From assembly GCA_046541195.1 (NCBI GenBank), contig JBKHDT010000007.1:1-64000 (forward strand): DNA of 64,000 nt, read 5' to 3'. Below the pieces are notes generated by a model. The model did not search any database, was not told the origin of the DNA, and was given only the letters and a program-made list of their open reading frames with translations. Origin of the DNA: JBKHDT01 sp046541195 (GTDB taxonomy: Bacteria; Pseudomonadota; Gammaproteobacteria; Halothiobacillales; Halothiobacillaceae). The translations under genes were made by a program, and so were the position numbers. This document shows, one piece after another, positions 26,042 through 35,009 of this stretch (position 1 is the first letter of the stretch; each line of letters opens with the position of its first letter).

Positions 26042-27313
26042 TCAGCCAGCCTGCGCGAACAGGGTGGCCAGGTCGTCCAGGGCAAGCTCGTGCTGCGGTT
26101 CGTCGTGGCGCAGCGGCTTGACCGTCACGACCCCCCGGGCGCGCTCGGACTCGCCGAGTACCAGAGCGTATCGGGCCCCGCTGCGATCGGCACGCTTGAA
26201 CTGGGCCTTGAGACTGCCGCCGTCGAAGTTCACCATCACCTGCAGGCCGCGGACCCGCTCGCGCAGCCACTCGGCAAGCTGCAGGGCCTCTGCCTGGGCC
26301 TCAAGGTCGCCGGTCACCAGGTAGACGTCCGCCTGCGGCGGTTCCACGCCGCCTGCCTGAGACTCGATCAGCGCGACCAGTCGCTCCAGGCCGATTGCAA
26401 AGCCCGCCGCCGGCGTTTCGCGCCCGCCAAGCTGGGCGACCAGGCCGTCATACCGGCCACCGGCACAGACCGTTCCCTGCGCCCCGAGCCGGTCGGTCAC
26501 CCACTCGAACACGGTCTTGTTGTAGTAATCAAGCCCGCGCACCAGCCGGGGGTTGACGCGGTAATCGATACCGGCCGCATCGAGCAGGGCGCGGACCCGC
26601 CCGAACTCGGCCCGGGTCTGTTCGTCCAGGTAGTCAGCCAGCCGCGGCGCGTTCTCGGCAAGCGCCTGCATTGCGGGGTTCTTGCTGTCCAGCACCCGCA
26701 AGGGATTGCTGTACATGCGGCGGCGGCCGTCCTCGTCGAGCTGGTCAACATGCGCCTCGAGATATTCGATCAGGACGGCCCGATGCGCCAGGCGCGCCTC
26801 GGTCGTGCCCAGCGTGTTGATCTCCAGGCGGATCTCGCCCAGTCCAAGCGCGCGCCAGAGCCGATGCGCCATGAGCATCAACTCCACGTCCAGGTCCGGC
26901 CCGGCGATGCCGAAGGCCTCGACGCCGAACTGGTGGAACTGGCGATAACGCCCCTTCTGCGGGCGTTCGTGCCGGAACATCGGACCGATGTACCAGAGCT
27001 TGCGCTGGGCATTGTGGATCAGGCCATGCTGAAGGCAGGCCCGGACGCAACCGGCGGTTCCCTCCGGACGCAGGGTGAGGCTCTCGCCGTTGCGATCGTC
27101 GAAGGTGTACATCTCCTTCTCGACGATATCGGTCACCTCGCCGATCGACCGCTTGAACAGCGCGGTCTCCTCGACCACCGGCATCCGGATCTCTCGATAG
27201 CCATAGGACTCGGCCACCTCGGCAAGGGTATTTTCAACCCGGCGCCATAGGCCCGAGCGATCCGGGAGCAGGTCGTGCATCCCGCGTATCGACTGTATCC
27301 TGCCGCTCATCAT
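26042..27313 (-). CDS. hisS: Histidyl-tRNA synthetase
   Basis: Class II aminoacyl-tRNA synthetase of 423 residues. Motif 2 is in LTLRPEGTAGCVRA and YIGPMFRHERPQKGRYRQFHQ. The histidine-specific segments are LVRGLDYYNKTVFEW and CAGGRYDGL; motif 3 is AGFAIGLERL. The C-terminal anticodon-binding domain spans about 325-423. The start ATGATG overlaps the ispG stop (ATGA). Confidence 0.98.
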   Translation of the reverse strand: MMSGRIQSIRGMHDLLPDRSGLWRRVENTLAEVAESYGYREIRMPVVEETALFKRSIGEVTDIVEKEMYTFDDRNGESLTLRPEGTAGCVRACLQHGLIHNAQRKLWYIGPMFRHERPQKGRYRQFHQFGVEAFGIAGPDLDVELMLMAHRLWRALGLGEIRLEINTLGTTEARLAHRAVLIEYLEAHVDQLDEDGRRRMYSNPLRVLDSKNPAMQALAENAPRLADYLDEQTRAEFGRVRALLDAAGIDYRVNPRLVRGLDYYNKTVFEWVTDRLGAQGTVCAGGRYDGLVAQLGGRETPAAGFAIGLERLVALIESQAGGVEPPQADVYLVTGDLEAQAEALQLAEWLRERVRGLQVMVNFDGGSLKAQFKRADRSGARYALVLGESERARGVVTVKPLRHDEPQHELALDDLATLFAQAG

Positions 27314-28404
27314 CCACCGTTTCTTGCCGCGTCCACCCGGGCGCGGATCTGTTTTTCCAGTTCATCCACCAACTGCTCGGCCGCCAGCTTCTCGCGGGGC
27401 TTGCCATCGACGTACAACAGGTTCGGCTGCCCGCCCGTCACGCCGATCGCCGCCTCCCGCGCCTCGCCGGGACCGTTGACCACGCAGCCGATCACCGCGA
27501 CATCCATGGGCACGTCGATGTCCTCGATGCGACCCTCCAGCGCGTTGACCGTCGAAATCACGTCGAAGGCCTGCCGCGAACAGGATGGACAGGCGACCAG
27601 GTTGACCCCGCGCGAACGCAGGTGCAGCGCCTTGAGGATATCCCAGCCGACCTTCACTTCCTCGACCGGGTCTGCCGCCAGTGAAACGCGCAGGGTGTCG
27701 CCGATCCCCTCGGCCAGCAGCATCCCGAGCCCGATGGCGGACTTCACGGAGCCCGAGCGCAGGCCGCCGGCCTCCGTGATGCCCAGGTGCAAGGGCTGCT
27801 CGATCTGACCGGCAAGCTGCCGATAGGCCAGCACGGTCATGAACACGTCCGAAGCCTTCAGGGAAACCTTGAAGTCCTGGAAGTCCAGCCGGTCCAGGAT
27901 ATCGATATGCCGCAGGGCCGACTCCACCAGCGCCTCGGGTGTCGGCTCGCGGTACTTCTGCTGCAGGTCCTTTTCCAGGGAGCCGGCATTGACCCCGATC
28001 CGGATGGGAATCCCGCGATCGCGTGCCGCGGACACCACCGCGCGCACCCGGTCCTCGCGCCCGATATTGCCGGGGTTGATGCGCAGGCAGTCGACGCCCA
28101 GCTCGGCCACCCGCAGGGCGATCCGGTAGTCGAAGTGGATATCGGCGACCAGGGGCAGGTCGACCTGCGCCCGGATCCGTCCGAAGGCCTCGGCGGCCTC
28201 CATGCCGGGCACGGAAACCCGAACGATGTCGGCACCCGCCTTCTGCAGGGCCTGCACCTGCGCCACGGTCGCCGCCACGTCCAGGGTATTGGTATTGGTC
28301 ATGCTCTGGACGGAGATCGGGGCATCGCCACCGACCGGCACGCGGCCGACATGAATCTTGCGCGTCAGCCGACGAACCACGGGACTGTGCACCGCCATGC
28401 TCAC
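27310..28404 (-). CDS. ispG: 4-Hydroxy-3-methylbut-2-en-1-yl diphosphate synthase IspG (GcpE)
   Basis: Iron-sulfur enzyme of the MEP isoprenoid pathway; 364 residues. The TIM barrel includes VPVGGDAPISVQSMTNT, LVADIHFDYRIAL and RIGVNAGSLEKDL. The [4Fe-4S] ligands are in VACPSCSRQ and VAVIGCVVNGPGE. GTG 28404 has GGAGG seven bases upstream and is preferred over ATG 28398. Position between rodZ and hisS is the standard one. Confidence 0.97.
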   Translation of the reverse strand: MSMAVHSPVVRRLTRKIHVGRVPVGGDAPISVQSMTNTNTLDVAATVAQVQALQKAGADIVRVSVPGMEAAEAFGRIRAQVDLPLVADIHFDYRIALRVAELGVDCLRINPGNIGREDRVRAVVSAARDRGIPIRIGVNAGSLEKDLQQKYREPTPEALVESALRHIDILDRLDFQDFKVSLKASDVFMTVLAYRQLAGQIEQPLHLGITEAGGLRSGSVKSAIGLGMLLAEGIGDTLRVSLAADPVEEVKVGWDILKALHLRSRGVNLVACPSCSRQAFDVISTVNALEGRIEDIDVPMDVAVIGCVVNGPGEAREAAIGVTGGQPNLLYVDGKPREKLAAEQLVDELEKQIRARVDAARNGG

Positions 28405-28507
28405 CGGTCATCCTCCGTGACGATCCGGGTTTTGCCGGCCCGTTCGGATACGCGGCCCATCGTCGCAAGACGCGACGGGCCCGCCCGCAGCGTGCGGCAC
28501 CGAACGT

Positions 28508-29512
28508 TCACGGGTTTTCCCCGAAGGTCAGCCGGGTGGTGCTTCGTCCGTCCCGCGGTGTCAGGTCAAGAAGCTCGCCCCGGTAGGTAACCCGCACCAC
28601 GGCCGGGTTGCCGAGCACCAGCTCGAAAGGCGGACGCCCCTCGAAGCTGCGGGACTCGTCCCGGCCGAGCGTGCCGAACATGAGCCGGTCACCGCGCGAA
28701 TCGCTGAGCTCGACCCAGCTTTCCCCGCCCTCGGTCGAAATCCGGACCGTGCGCTCGGCCGGCGGCTCCGTCGTCGCCCCGGATTCGTCCCGCGCGGATT
28801 CCTCTGCCGCTGCTGATCCGGACGTTTCCGGACCGGACTCGGCATCCGCCGCCGCGTCCTCTTCTGGCGACGTCTGGGCTGTTTCCGACCGGCTCGGCCG
28901 GGACAGGGGCTCGTCGATGGCCGGCAGGAGCGGCTCGACCGGCTCCGGCGCAACCGTCGGCGGCGGCATCGGCACCACCCGCTGGCTTTCTTCGGTCACC
29001 AAATCCCGGTCGGACGGAGGCTCAAGGATGGCGCTTTCGCCGTCAGGCATCTTGCCCAGCAGCCCGGACGGGAGCAGTTGCCATCCAATCAGGCCGACCA
29101 CCATCGCCACGACCAGCCAGAAAACCCAGACGAACCAGCGGCTGCGAACCCGTTCCTGCTCCATCACCGCCAACGTCGGCCGGGTCTCCCGCCGGACCGT
29201 TTCTCGCGGCCGGTGGCTACCGAGGACATCCGCGTACTCATCAAGGACCTGGTCGGCATCCAGACCGAGCGCCGGCGCCCAGCTCTTGATGTAGGCCCTG
29301 ATGTACATGGGCCCCGGCGTATCCTGCAGCCGATCATCGAAAATGGCCTGCACCGTTCGCAGGTCGAGGTTGAGCATGGCGGCCAGGTCCGCGGCGGTCA
29401 GCCCCTGGCGGTCTGCGGCGTCGGACAGTCGGCGCCCCAGTGTCCTGCCTGCCCCGTCGACCCGGGGCTCCTCGCGTTCCTCGCCGTGTTCTTGAGTCGG
29501 ATCGGTCTTCAT
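28508..29512 (-). CDS. rodZ: Cell-shape protein RodZ
   Basis: Bitopic inner-membrane protein that links MreB to the elongation complex. 334 residues: a cytosolic HTH-Xre domain (about 25-95, with RQGLTAADLAAMLNLDLRTV), a basic stretch, a membrane helix (about 125-147), a Pro/Glu/Ser-rich periplasmic linker and a C-terminal DUF4115 domain (about 255-334). The start overlaps the pilW stop (ATGA). Confidence 0.93.
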   Translation of the reverse strand: MKTDPTQEHGEEREEPRVDGAGRTLGRRLSDAADRQGLTAADLAAMLNLDLRTVQAIFDDRLQDTPGPMYIRAYIKSWAPALGLDADQVLDEYADVLGSHRPRETVRRETRPTLAVMEQERVRSRWFVWVFWLVVAMVVGLIGWQLLPSGLLGKMPDGESAILEPPSDRDLVTEESQRVVPMPPPTVAPEPVEPLLPAIDEPLSRPSRSETAQTSPEEDAAADAESGPETSGSAAAEESARDESGATTEPPAERTVRISTEGGESWVELSDSRGDRLMFGTLGRDESRSFEGRPPFELVLGNPAVVRVTYRGELLDLTPRDGRSTTRLTFGENP

Positions 29513-30321
29513 GGCGTTTGTCTCTGTTCAAGCCAGCGCGCCTCGTCCGAATCGGGGAATCGGCCACGCAAGAGCAGCGCGTGACTGGCACGCGCATCCC
29601 GGTCGCCGACCGCCTCGTCGATCCGGATGGCCAGCTTGAGACTGGCCGGCGTATGACGCTGGGCATTCTCGAAGGTGCGCATGGCTTCGGCCGCCTCGGC
29701 CGGCTGGCCCGCCTCCAGGAGGCTGCGCGCCAGATCCAGCTGCGCGGGGGCGTAACCCGGCCGACGTTCCAGGGCACGCCGGAAGGCGTTGACCGCCGCC
29801 TCGTGATCGCCGGCATCCTGATAGCACATGCCGGCGTTGGTCAGCGCGAACTCGGGCGTGCGATACAAGGGGCGGGACAACGCCGCCTTGAACGCGGCCT
29901 GCGCCTCGTCAAAGGCCCCCTCGCCGCAGAGGAAGGCCCCGTAATTGTTTTGCAGCTGCGGGTCGTCGGGGGCCAGGGCCACGGCCCGCTCGAAATGCTG
30001 GCGCGCCCGGTCGGTTTCATCGACCTGCTCCATGGCCAGTGCGAGGGCGTGATGCGCCGGGGCATAGCGTCCATCGAACCGAACGGCCCGTTCCAGCTTC
30101 TCGACCGCAAGCTCAAGATAACCGCGCTCCAGGTAGCCGACCCCGAGCTCGGTATTGATCCGGGCTGCCTCGCGATTTTCCGAAACGCCCAGATGCGGGG
30201 TGTCCTCCCCGAGCGATTCGTCCGTCACCGAACCCGGCCCGGTTGTGGAACAACCGCCGAGCACCAGCAGCCCTGCGCACATCGACAGGGCGAACACCAT
30301 TCGTCTGCCGTCAGCCACCAT
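29509..30321 (-). CDS. pilW: Type IV pilus biogenesis/stability lipoprotein PilW (PilF)
   Basis: A 270-residue lipoprotein with lipobox LVLGGC (Cys about 24) and roughly six TPR repeats, for example YLERGYLELAVEKLERAV and YGAFLCGEGAFDEAQAAFKAAL. PilF/PilW helps the PilQ secretin multimerise in the outer membrane. AAGGAG precedes the ATG. The gene lies between rlmN and rodZ as in other gammaproteobacteria; no other pilus genes are in the window. Confidence 0.92.
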   Translation of the reverse strand: MVADGRRMVFALSMCAGLLVLGGCSTTGPGSVTDESLGEDTPHLGVSENREAARINTELGVGYLERGYLELAVEKLERAVRFDGRYAPAHHALALAMEQVDETDRARQHFERAVALAPDDPQLQNNYGAFLCGEGAFDEAQAAFKAALSRPLYRTPEFALTNAGMCYQDAGDHEAAVNAFRRALERRPGYAPAQLDLARSLLEAGQPAEAAEAMRTFENAQRHTPASLKLAIRIDEAVGDRDARASHALLLRGRFPDSDEARWLEQRQTP

Positions 30322-30333
30322 GTCTGGGCTCCT

Positions 30334-31500
30334 TCAGGCTCGTGGCCCGCTGTGATCGACGCCGGGCGGCGCAAAGCGGAGCAGTCGCCGTGACCGGTCC
30401 TCGACCTCGCCGACCAGCTGCCCGCATGCCGCGTCGATATCATCGCCACGCGTCTTGCGTGGAATGGTGTTGATCCCCGCCGCCTTCAACCGCTGCCGGA
30501 AATGCTCGATGCGATTCCGGCTCGAACGGCGATACTCGGACTGCGGGAAGGGATTGAACGGAATGAGATTCACCTTTGCCTGGGACGCACGCGGCCCGAG
30601 CAGGTCGATGAGCGCATCCGCCTCGCGGTCGTTGTCGTTGACGCCATCCAGCATCACGTACTCGTAGGTTATCGTGCCATGCGGCACCACCTCGGCGTAG
30701 CGGTCGCAGGCCGCCATCAGCTCAGCCAGGGGATACTTGCGATTGATGGGCACCAGCTCGTCCCGAAGTGGATCGGTCGGGGCGTGCAGGGACACCGCCA
30801 GGGCGACCGGCAGGCGATCTGCCAGACGATCCATGGCCGGAATGATCCCGGAGGTGCTGATGGTCACCCGCCGCCTGGAGAGCCCGTAGGCGTTGTCGTC
30901 CAGCAGGATCGAGGTGGCATCGACCACGTTCTCGAAGTTGAGCAGGGGCTCACCCATGCCCATGAACACCACGTTGGTGATTCGCCGGCCGGGGATGATC
31001 TGCCGCTCGATGAGCCGTTCGGCCAGAAAGACCTGGCCGACGATTTCCGCCGTGGACAGGTTGCGATTGAAACCCTGGCGGGCAGTGGAACAGAAGGTGC
31101 AGGCCAGCGAACACCCGACCTGCGAGGAGATGCACAGGGTGGCGCGGTCAGCCTCGGGGATGTAGACCATCTCGATGCTGTTGCCACCGGCCAGCCGGAG
31201 CACGAACTTGCGCGTCCCGTCCGCGGAACGCTGGTCGACCAGCACCTCGGGCAGGGATACGGTCGCCCGCTCCCGAAGCTTGGCCCGCAGGGAACGGGCG
31301 AGGTCGGTCATCTCGTCAAAGTCGCCCACCCGGCGCTGGTGCAGCCATTTCATGGTCTGCACCGCCCTGAACGGCTTTTCGCCCAACTCGACGTACCAGG
31401 ACCTCATCTGATCGAGCGTAAGCCCGAGCAGGTTGACCCGGTCCGGCTGCTCACCGGCCGGCGCGAGCCGCGACAATGGCGTGGCCACCGGTTCGGTCAT
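30334..31500 (-). CDS. rlmN: Dual-specificity RNA methyltransferase RlmN
   Basis: Radical-SAM enzyme that methylates C2 of A2503 in 23S rRNA and A37 in some tRNAs. 388 residues. The cluster motif is CTFCSTARQGFNRN (CxxxCxxC, with the first Cys at SLACTFC), preceded by CISSQVGC. The C-terminal catalytic cysteine region and RRSSRNRIEHFRQRLKAAG are present. It is 6 bp after ndk. Confidence 0.96.
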   Translation of the reverse strand: MTEPVATPLSRLAPAGEQPDRVNLLGLTLDQMRSWYVELGEKPFRAVQTMKWLHQRRVGDFDEMTDLARSLRAKLRERATVSLPEVLVDQRSADGTRKFVLRLAGGNSIEMVYIPEADRATLCISSQVGCSLACTFCSTARQGFNRNLSTAEIVGQVFLAERLIERQIIPGRRITNVVFMGMGEPLLNFENVVDATSILLDDNAYGLSRRRVTISTSGIIPAMDRLADRLPVALAVSLHAPTDPLRDELVPINRKYPLAELMAACDRYAEVVPHGTITYEYVMLDGVNDNDREADALIDLLGPRASQAKVNLIPFNPFPQSEYRRSSRNRIEHFRQRLKAAGINTIPRKTRGDDIDAACGQLVGEVEDRSRRLLRFAPPGVDHSGPRA

Positions 31501-31506
31501 GCCGTT

Positions 31507-31935
31507 TCAGCCGCGCGGGCAGATTTCTTCTGCCTTGAAGAAGAAGTCGATCTCGGCCCGGGCGTTCTCGAGGCTGTCGGAGCCATGAACGGCATTGGCG
31601 TCGATCGACTCGGCGAAGTCGGCACGGATGGTGCCCGGCGCCGCTTCCTTGGGGTTGGTGGCACCCATCAGCTCGCGATTCCTGGCCACCGCGTCCTCGC
31701 CTTCCAGGCACTGGACCATGACCGGGCCGGAGATCATGAAGTCGACCAGCTCCCCGAAAAACGGACGCTCGCGATGCACCGCGTAGAAACCCTCCGCCTG
31801 CTCGCGGCTCAGGTAGATCATCCGGGCGGCGACGATTTGGAGGCCCGCGTTCTCGAAGCGGGTGTAGATCTGGCCGATGACATTCTTGGCGACTGCATCG
31901 GGCTTGATGATGGAGAGCGTACGCTCGACGGCCAT
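31507..31935 (-). CDS. ndk: Nucleoside diphosphate kinase
   Basis: Transfers phosphate between nucleoside di- and triphosphates. 142 residues from ATG 31935, which has AGAGGA upstream. The phosphorylated histidine is in NAVHGSDS (about 117). ERTLSIIKPDAV at the N-terminus is typical, as is SGPVMVQCLEGEDAV. It heads the rlmN-pilW-rodZ-ispG-hisS run. Confidence 0.98.
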   Translation of the reverse strand: MAVERTLSIIKPDAVAKNVIGQIYTRFENAGLQIVAARMIYLSREQAEGFYAVHRERPFFGELVDFMISGPVMVQCLEGEDAVARNRELMGATNPKEAAPGTIRADFAESIDANAVHGSDSLENARAEIDFFFKAEEICPRG

Positions 31936-32137
31936 GCTGCTATGTCCTCTTTTCGCAAAAGTTGGCAAGGGTATCGGGTAACGGACGGGTTCCGGTCCGG
32001 GCGCCTGACAGGCGCCGGGCGGGCCGGCCCGGCCTCAAACGCGACGGCCCCGGCGACTCGGGCCGCCGAGGTCCAAAAAACGGTCTCCCCGGATCAGGAC
32101 GCCCTGCCCGCTGCATGAACGGCGGGCGGCACCTGCC

Positions 32138-32179
32138 GGGGGCGTTCCTGCCGCGCGCCGATGGCGGCAGGAAACCCCC
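32138..32179 (-). other. Long stable inverted repeat
   Basis: GGGGG (32138-32142) plus TTCCTGCCG (32145-32153) pairs with CGGCAGGAA (32165-32173) plus CCCCC (32175-32179), giving 14 base pairs with one small internal mismatch and an 11-base loop. No poly-T follows on either strand, so it is not a standard terminator. Confidence 0.6.
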
Positions 32180-32219
32180 GCGCAATCCTGACGGATCACG
32201 CACAGGCCAAGGGAACAAG

Positions 32220-32249
32220 AGTGTACCGCCTCGACAGGCGATGCACCAA
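32220..32249 (-). promoter_or_regulatory. Sigma-70-like promoter upstream of ndk
   Basis: On the minus strand TTGGTG (32249-32244) and TACACT (32225-32220) are separated by 18 bp. A transcript from here would have a leader of about 280 nt before ndk that includes the long hairpin at 32138-32179. Confidence 0.45.
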
Positions 32250-32323
32250 GGACAATAGCGGGGCCGGCGCCTCGCCAGGCCCGTCCGGGCAGGGACGGCG
32301 CCCGACAGGCGGCGCGCCCGGGA

Positions 32324-32827
32324 TCAGGACTCGCCCGGACCGGCGACCAGATCGCCCAGGGGCATCGGCTCGGCGGTCCGCGCCCCCGAGCCGGAGTTGA
32401 TCGCGGCGCAGCGTCGCTCGACATCGGCCTGTCGCTCGACCAGATCGGCCAGGGAAATCCCCGCAAGAAAGCCGCGGATCTGGTCGGAGAGCGCCATCCA
32501 CAGATCGTGGGCCAGGCACATCTCGCCCCCCTGGCAGTTGCTTCTGCCCCCGCAACGGGTGACATCCACGGACTCGTCAACCGCCCCGATGACATCCGCC
32601 ACGCTGATCTGGGCAGCCGGGCGCGCCAGGCGATAACCGCCCCCCGGCCCGCGAATGCTGCTGACCAGTCCCTGCTTTCTCAGCGCGGCAAACAGCTGCT
32701 CAAGATAGGACAGCGACAGGTTCTGCCGGGAAGAGATCTGCGAGAGCGTGATCGGCGCATTTTCCTCGTGCAGCGCCAAATCGAGGATGGCCGTCACGGC
32801 GTAACGCCCCTTGGTGGTCAAACGCAT
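32324..32827 (-). CDS. iscR: IscR-type Rrf2 family iron-sulfur regulator
   Basis: A 167-residue winged-helix regulator starting MRLTTKGRYAVTAILDLALH. Cluster ligands are visible as CGGRSNCQGGEMCLAHDLW (three Cys and His, about 92-107). GGAGGT precedes the ATG. It sits downstream of trmJ and cysE in the order that normally continues into iscS-iscU, but here 388 bp of non-coding DNA and then ndk follow, so no isc operon is linked. It may regulate iron-sulfur assembly genes elsewhere. Confidence 0.93.
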   Translation of the reverse strand: MRLTTKGRYAVTAILDLALHEENAPITLSQISSRQNLSLSYLEQLFAALRKQGLVSSIRGPGGGYRLARPAAQISVADVIGAVDESVDVTRCGGRSNCQGGEMCLAHDLWMALSDQIRGFLAGISLADLVERQADVERRCAAINSGSGARTAEPMPLGDLVAGPGES

Positions 32828-33104
32828 CGGTCATTACCTCCGCGAGGACTGTCCCGCTCGGGAGACCTCGCAACTGGATTTCTCGGCGATCAGATCCTGG
32901 CCATCAATCCGGGAAGTGTCTGCGCGCGGGGCGGCAGAGCAGGAATCATCCACCAGGGGGCGCCTGCAGCCCCCGGTTTTTCCATGCCGGCCTGGCCGTT
33001 ACATGCCCGGCTCGTGCTTCGCGATTCAATAGCTTGCGCCATGGCGCCACAGCCTACTATTCCCCAGTGGGGCATTCAAGAATCAAAACCTTCAGGTCCG
33101 CAGG
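32828..33104. other. cysE-iscR intergenic region
   Basis: A 277-bp same-strand gap holding copy C of the dispersed repeat and a GC-rich inverted repeat GGGGGCGCCTGCAGCCCCC near 32957. I see no clear IscR type I binding palindrome; a TTGATG about 60 bases before iscR is the only weak promoter element. Confidence 0.4.
33002..33053 (+). repeat. Dispersed intergenic repeat, copy C (partial)
   Basis: CATGCCCGGCTCGTGCTTCG followed by GATTCAATAGCTTGCGCCAT aligns with the first block of copy B, with about three quarters of positions identical. The AGGGC hairpin block seen in copies A and B is missing or decayed. Confidence 0.55.
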
Positions 33105-33956
33105 TCATTCGTTGCGACCCGGCTCCGGCGGCCTGGATGTCCGTTCGGATGCGGAGGACGCGCCGGACTCGGTGCGACGCGACCGCTCGGCATCCTCCAG
33201 CTCGTCAAGCTCCAGATTGCAGCCGTCGAGCGTGGGCAGGTTCAAGTCGTCCACCGCGCCCCCGAGCCCGCGCACCGACTCACCGAGGATTTCGACCTTC
33301 TGATCGAGCACCTGAATGTGATCGAGCATGCAATCGATGGCCCGGGCCACCGGATCGGGCATGTCGCGGGCCACGCCATAGGCATCGAAACCCAGCCGCT
33401 GGGCCAGGCGGGCGCGGGCCGGATCGACCTTTTCCCGCTCTTCCCGGCGGGCCACCACGCGCCCCGGGATGCCCACCACGGTCGCCCCTTCGGGAACATC
33501 CTTGAGCACCACGGCATTGGAGCCGACCCGACTGCCATCCCCCAGGGTCACCGGCCCGAGCACCTTGGCGCCTGCACCGATGACCACGTTGTCGCCCAGC
33601 GTGGGGTGTCGCTTGCCGGACTTCCAGCTGGTGCCGCCAAGGGTCACGCCATGGTAAATCGTGCAGTCATCGCCGATTTCGGCCGTCTCGCCGATCACCA
33701 CGCCCATGCCGTGGTCAATGAAGAACCGTCGCCCGATCCGTGCCCCGGGGTGAATCTCGATGCCGGTGGTCCAGCGCGAGAGGTTGGAGATCAGCCGGGC
33801 CACGAGACGCAGCCGATGACGCCACAGCCAGTGGGCGGCGCGGTGCCACCACAACGCGTGCAGGCCGGGGTAGGCCAGCACCACCTCCAGGCCATTGCGG
33901 GCAGCCGGGTCCCGGGCCATGATCGACTGCAGATCCTCTCTCATTCGCTTGAACAC
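33105..33956 (-). CDS. cysE: Serine O-acetyltransferase CysE
   Basis: First committed step of cysteine synthesis: serine plus acetyl-CoA to O-acetylserine. 283 residues. An N-terminal helical part is followed by left-handed beta-helix hexapeptides: IEIHPGARIGRRFFIDHGMGVVIGETA, then GVTLGGT and HPTLGDNVVIGAGAKVLGP. The GTG at 33956 has AGGAG about nine bases upstream. The C-terminal 60 residues form a charged tail. It lies between trmJ and iscR. Confidence 0.95.
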   Translation of the reverse strand: MFKRMREDLQSIMARDPAARNGLEVVLAYPGLHALWWHRAAHWLWRHRLRLVARLISNLSRWTTGIEIHPGARIGRRFFIDHGMGVVIGETAEIGDDCTIYHGVTLGGTSWKSGKRHPTLGDNVVIGAGAKVLGPVTLGDGSRVGSNAVVLKDVPEGATVVGIPGRVVARREEREKVDPARARLAQRLGFDAYGVARDMPDPVARAIDCMLDHIQVLDQKVEILGESVRGLGGAVDDLNLPTLDGCNLELDELEDAERSRRTESGASSASERTSRPPEPGRNE

Positions 33957-34054
33957 CGGAACGCTCTCCTGAAAGTGGGGGCCCTGGCCATCCGCATGCC
34001 CAGGGCCGGGTCACGCGGGGACGGCGCGGCACTGAGGGGCACGGGCGCAAGGCG

Positions 34055-34810
34055 CTAGTCATCCCGCGCGCCGGTCGACCCGCCTCGACACAGGGCCGAC
34101 ACGACACCGCGCAGGATATTGATCTCGTTTTCGGTCGGCTCGGCACGCAGATACAGCGCGCGCAGCTTCTGCATCAGGTGACGCGGATTCTGGGGGTCGA
34201 GAAAATCCGCCGACTCCAGCGCCACGCGCAACTGCTCAAGGTAGCCCTCCAGCTGCGCCACGGGCGCCGGCTGTGGCCCCTCCGGCAGGGCCATGCCGCC
34301 GCCGAGCGCCGCCATCCGAAGCTCGTAGGCGACCACCTGAATCGCCGCGGCAATGTTCAGGGAACCGTACTCGCTGCTGGCAGGAATGTGCAACAGGGCA
34401 TGGCATCGATTCATTTCGGCATTGGTCAGCCCGCTGTGTTCCCGGCCGAACAGCAGGGAAACCGGGGTTTTCCGCGCGCGCGCGACCGACTCCAGCGCGG
34501 CGGCGCGGGCATCGAGCATCGGCATGGGCGCGGCCCGCAGCCGGGCGGTCGCTCCGACCACGAACCCGCTTTCCGCCAGGGCTTCGTCCAGGGAATCGAC
34601 CACCCGGGCACTGCCCAGGAGGTCGTCCGCCCCGGATGCCATGGCGCGGTCGCGGCCGTCGGGGTCGGGAAAGCAGGCCGGGCGCACCAGCACCAGCCGT
34701 CCCAGCCCCATGGTCTTCATGGCGCGCGCGGCCGATCCGATGTTTCCCGGATGGCTGGTTTCCACCATCACGATGCGCAACCGGTCAGCCAGGGTCCCCA
34801 TACCGTTCAT
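34055..34810 (-). CDS. trmJ: tRNA (cytidine/uridine-32 2'-O)-methyltransferase TrmJ
   Basis: SPOUT-family enzyme of 251 residues that 2'-O-methylates position 32 of tRNA. Signatures are VMVETSHPGNIGSAARAMKT at the N-terminus, FGREHSGLTNAEM and the knot region IPASSEYGSLNIAAAIQVVAYE. GGAGAG lies upstream of the ATG at 34810. It is divergent from suhB, the usual gammaproteobacterial arrangement. Confidence 0.95.
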   Translation of the reverse strand: MNGMGTLADRLRIVMVETSHPGNIGSAARAMKTMGLGRLVLVRPACFPDPDGRDRAMASGADDLLGSARVVDSLDEALAESGFVVGATARLRAAPMPMLDARAAALESVARARKTPVSLLFGREHSGLTNAEMNRCHALLHIPASSEYGSLNIAAAIQVVAYELRMAALGGGMALPEGPQPAPVAQLEGYLEQLRVALESADFLDPQNPRHLMQKLRALYLRAEPTENEINILRGVVSALCRGGSTGARDD

Positions 34811-34860
34811 TCATCATCTCTCCAATTGTGCACACGCCGGGCCGCGGCGGGCCGGTCCCG

Positions 34861-34890
34861 TTTCATCCCCCCGGCGGCCTGGGCTATAAT
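34861..34890 (+). promoter_or_regulatory. Sigma-70-type promoter for suhB
   Basis: TTTCAT at 34861-34866 and a perfect TATAAT at 34885-34890, spaced by 18 bp, point toward suhB and would give a leader of about 110 nt. The length of the leader leaves room for regulation, but no specific structure was recognised. Confidence 0.5.
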
Positions 34891-35009
34891 CGGCGGTCAT
34901 CATCGACCGGCGGGCCGCGCGTATCGTCGACTCGCTTAAGCGCCCGTCCGGCACTGGTCGGCACATCCGCCGCCAGTTCTCCTTTACTTCTTCTTTGACG
35001 GTCCGAACC

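Larger units (their letters stand above)
31936..32323. other. Structured intergenic region between iscR and ndk
   Basis: A 388-bp same-strand gap with no plausible coding frame. It contains a sigma-70-like promoter on the minus strand (32220-32249), a long hairpin (32138-32179) and an A-run on the plus strand near 32075-32080 that reads as T6 on the minus strand without a clear adjoining stem. A direct repeat of about 14 bp (GTCCTGATCC plus neighbours) occurs near 32085-32100 and near 32320-32335. It may be a long ndk leader or a small RNA. Confidence 0.45.
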
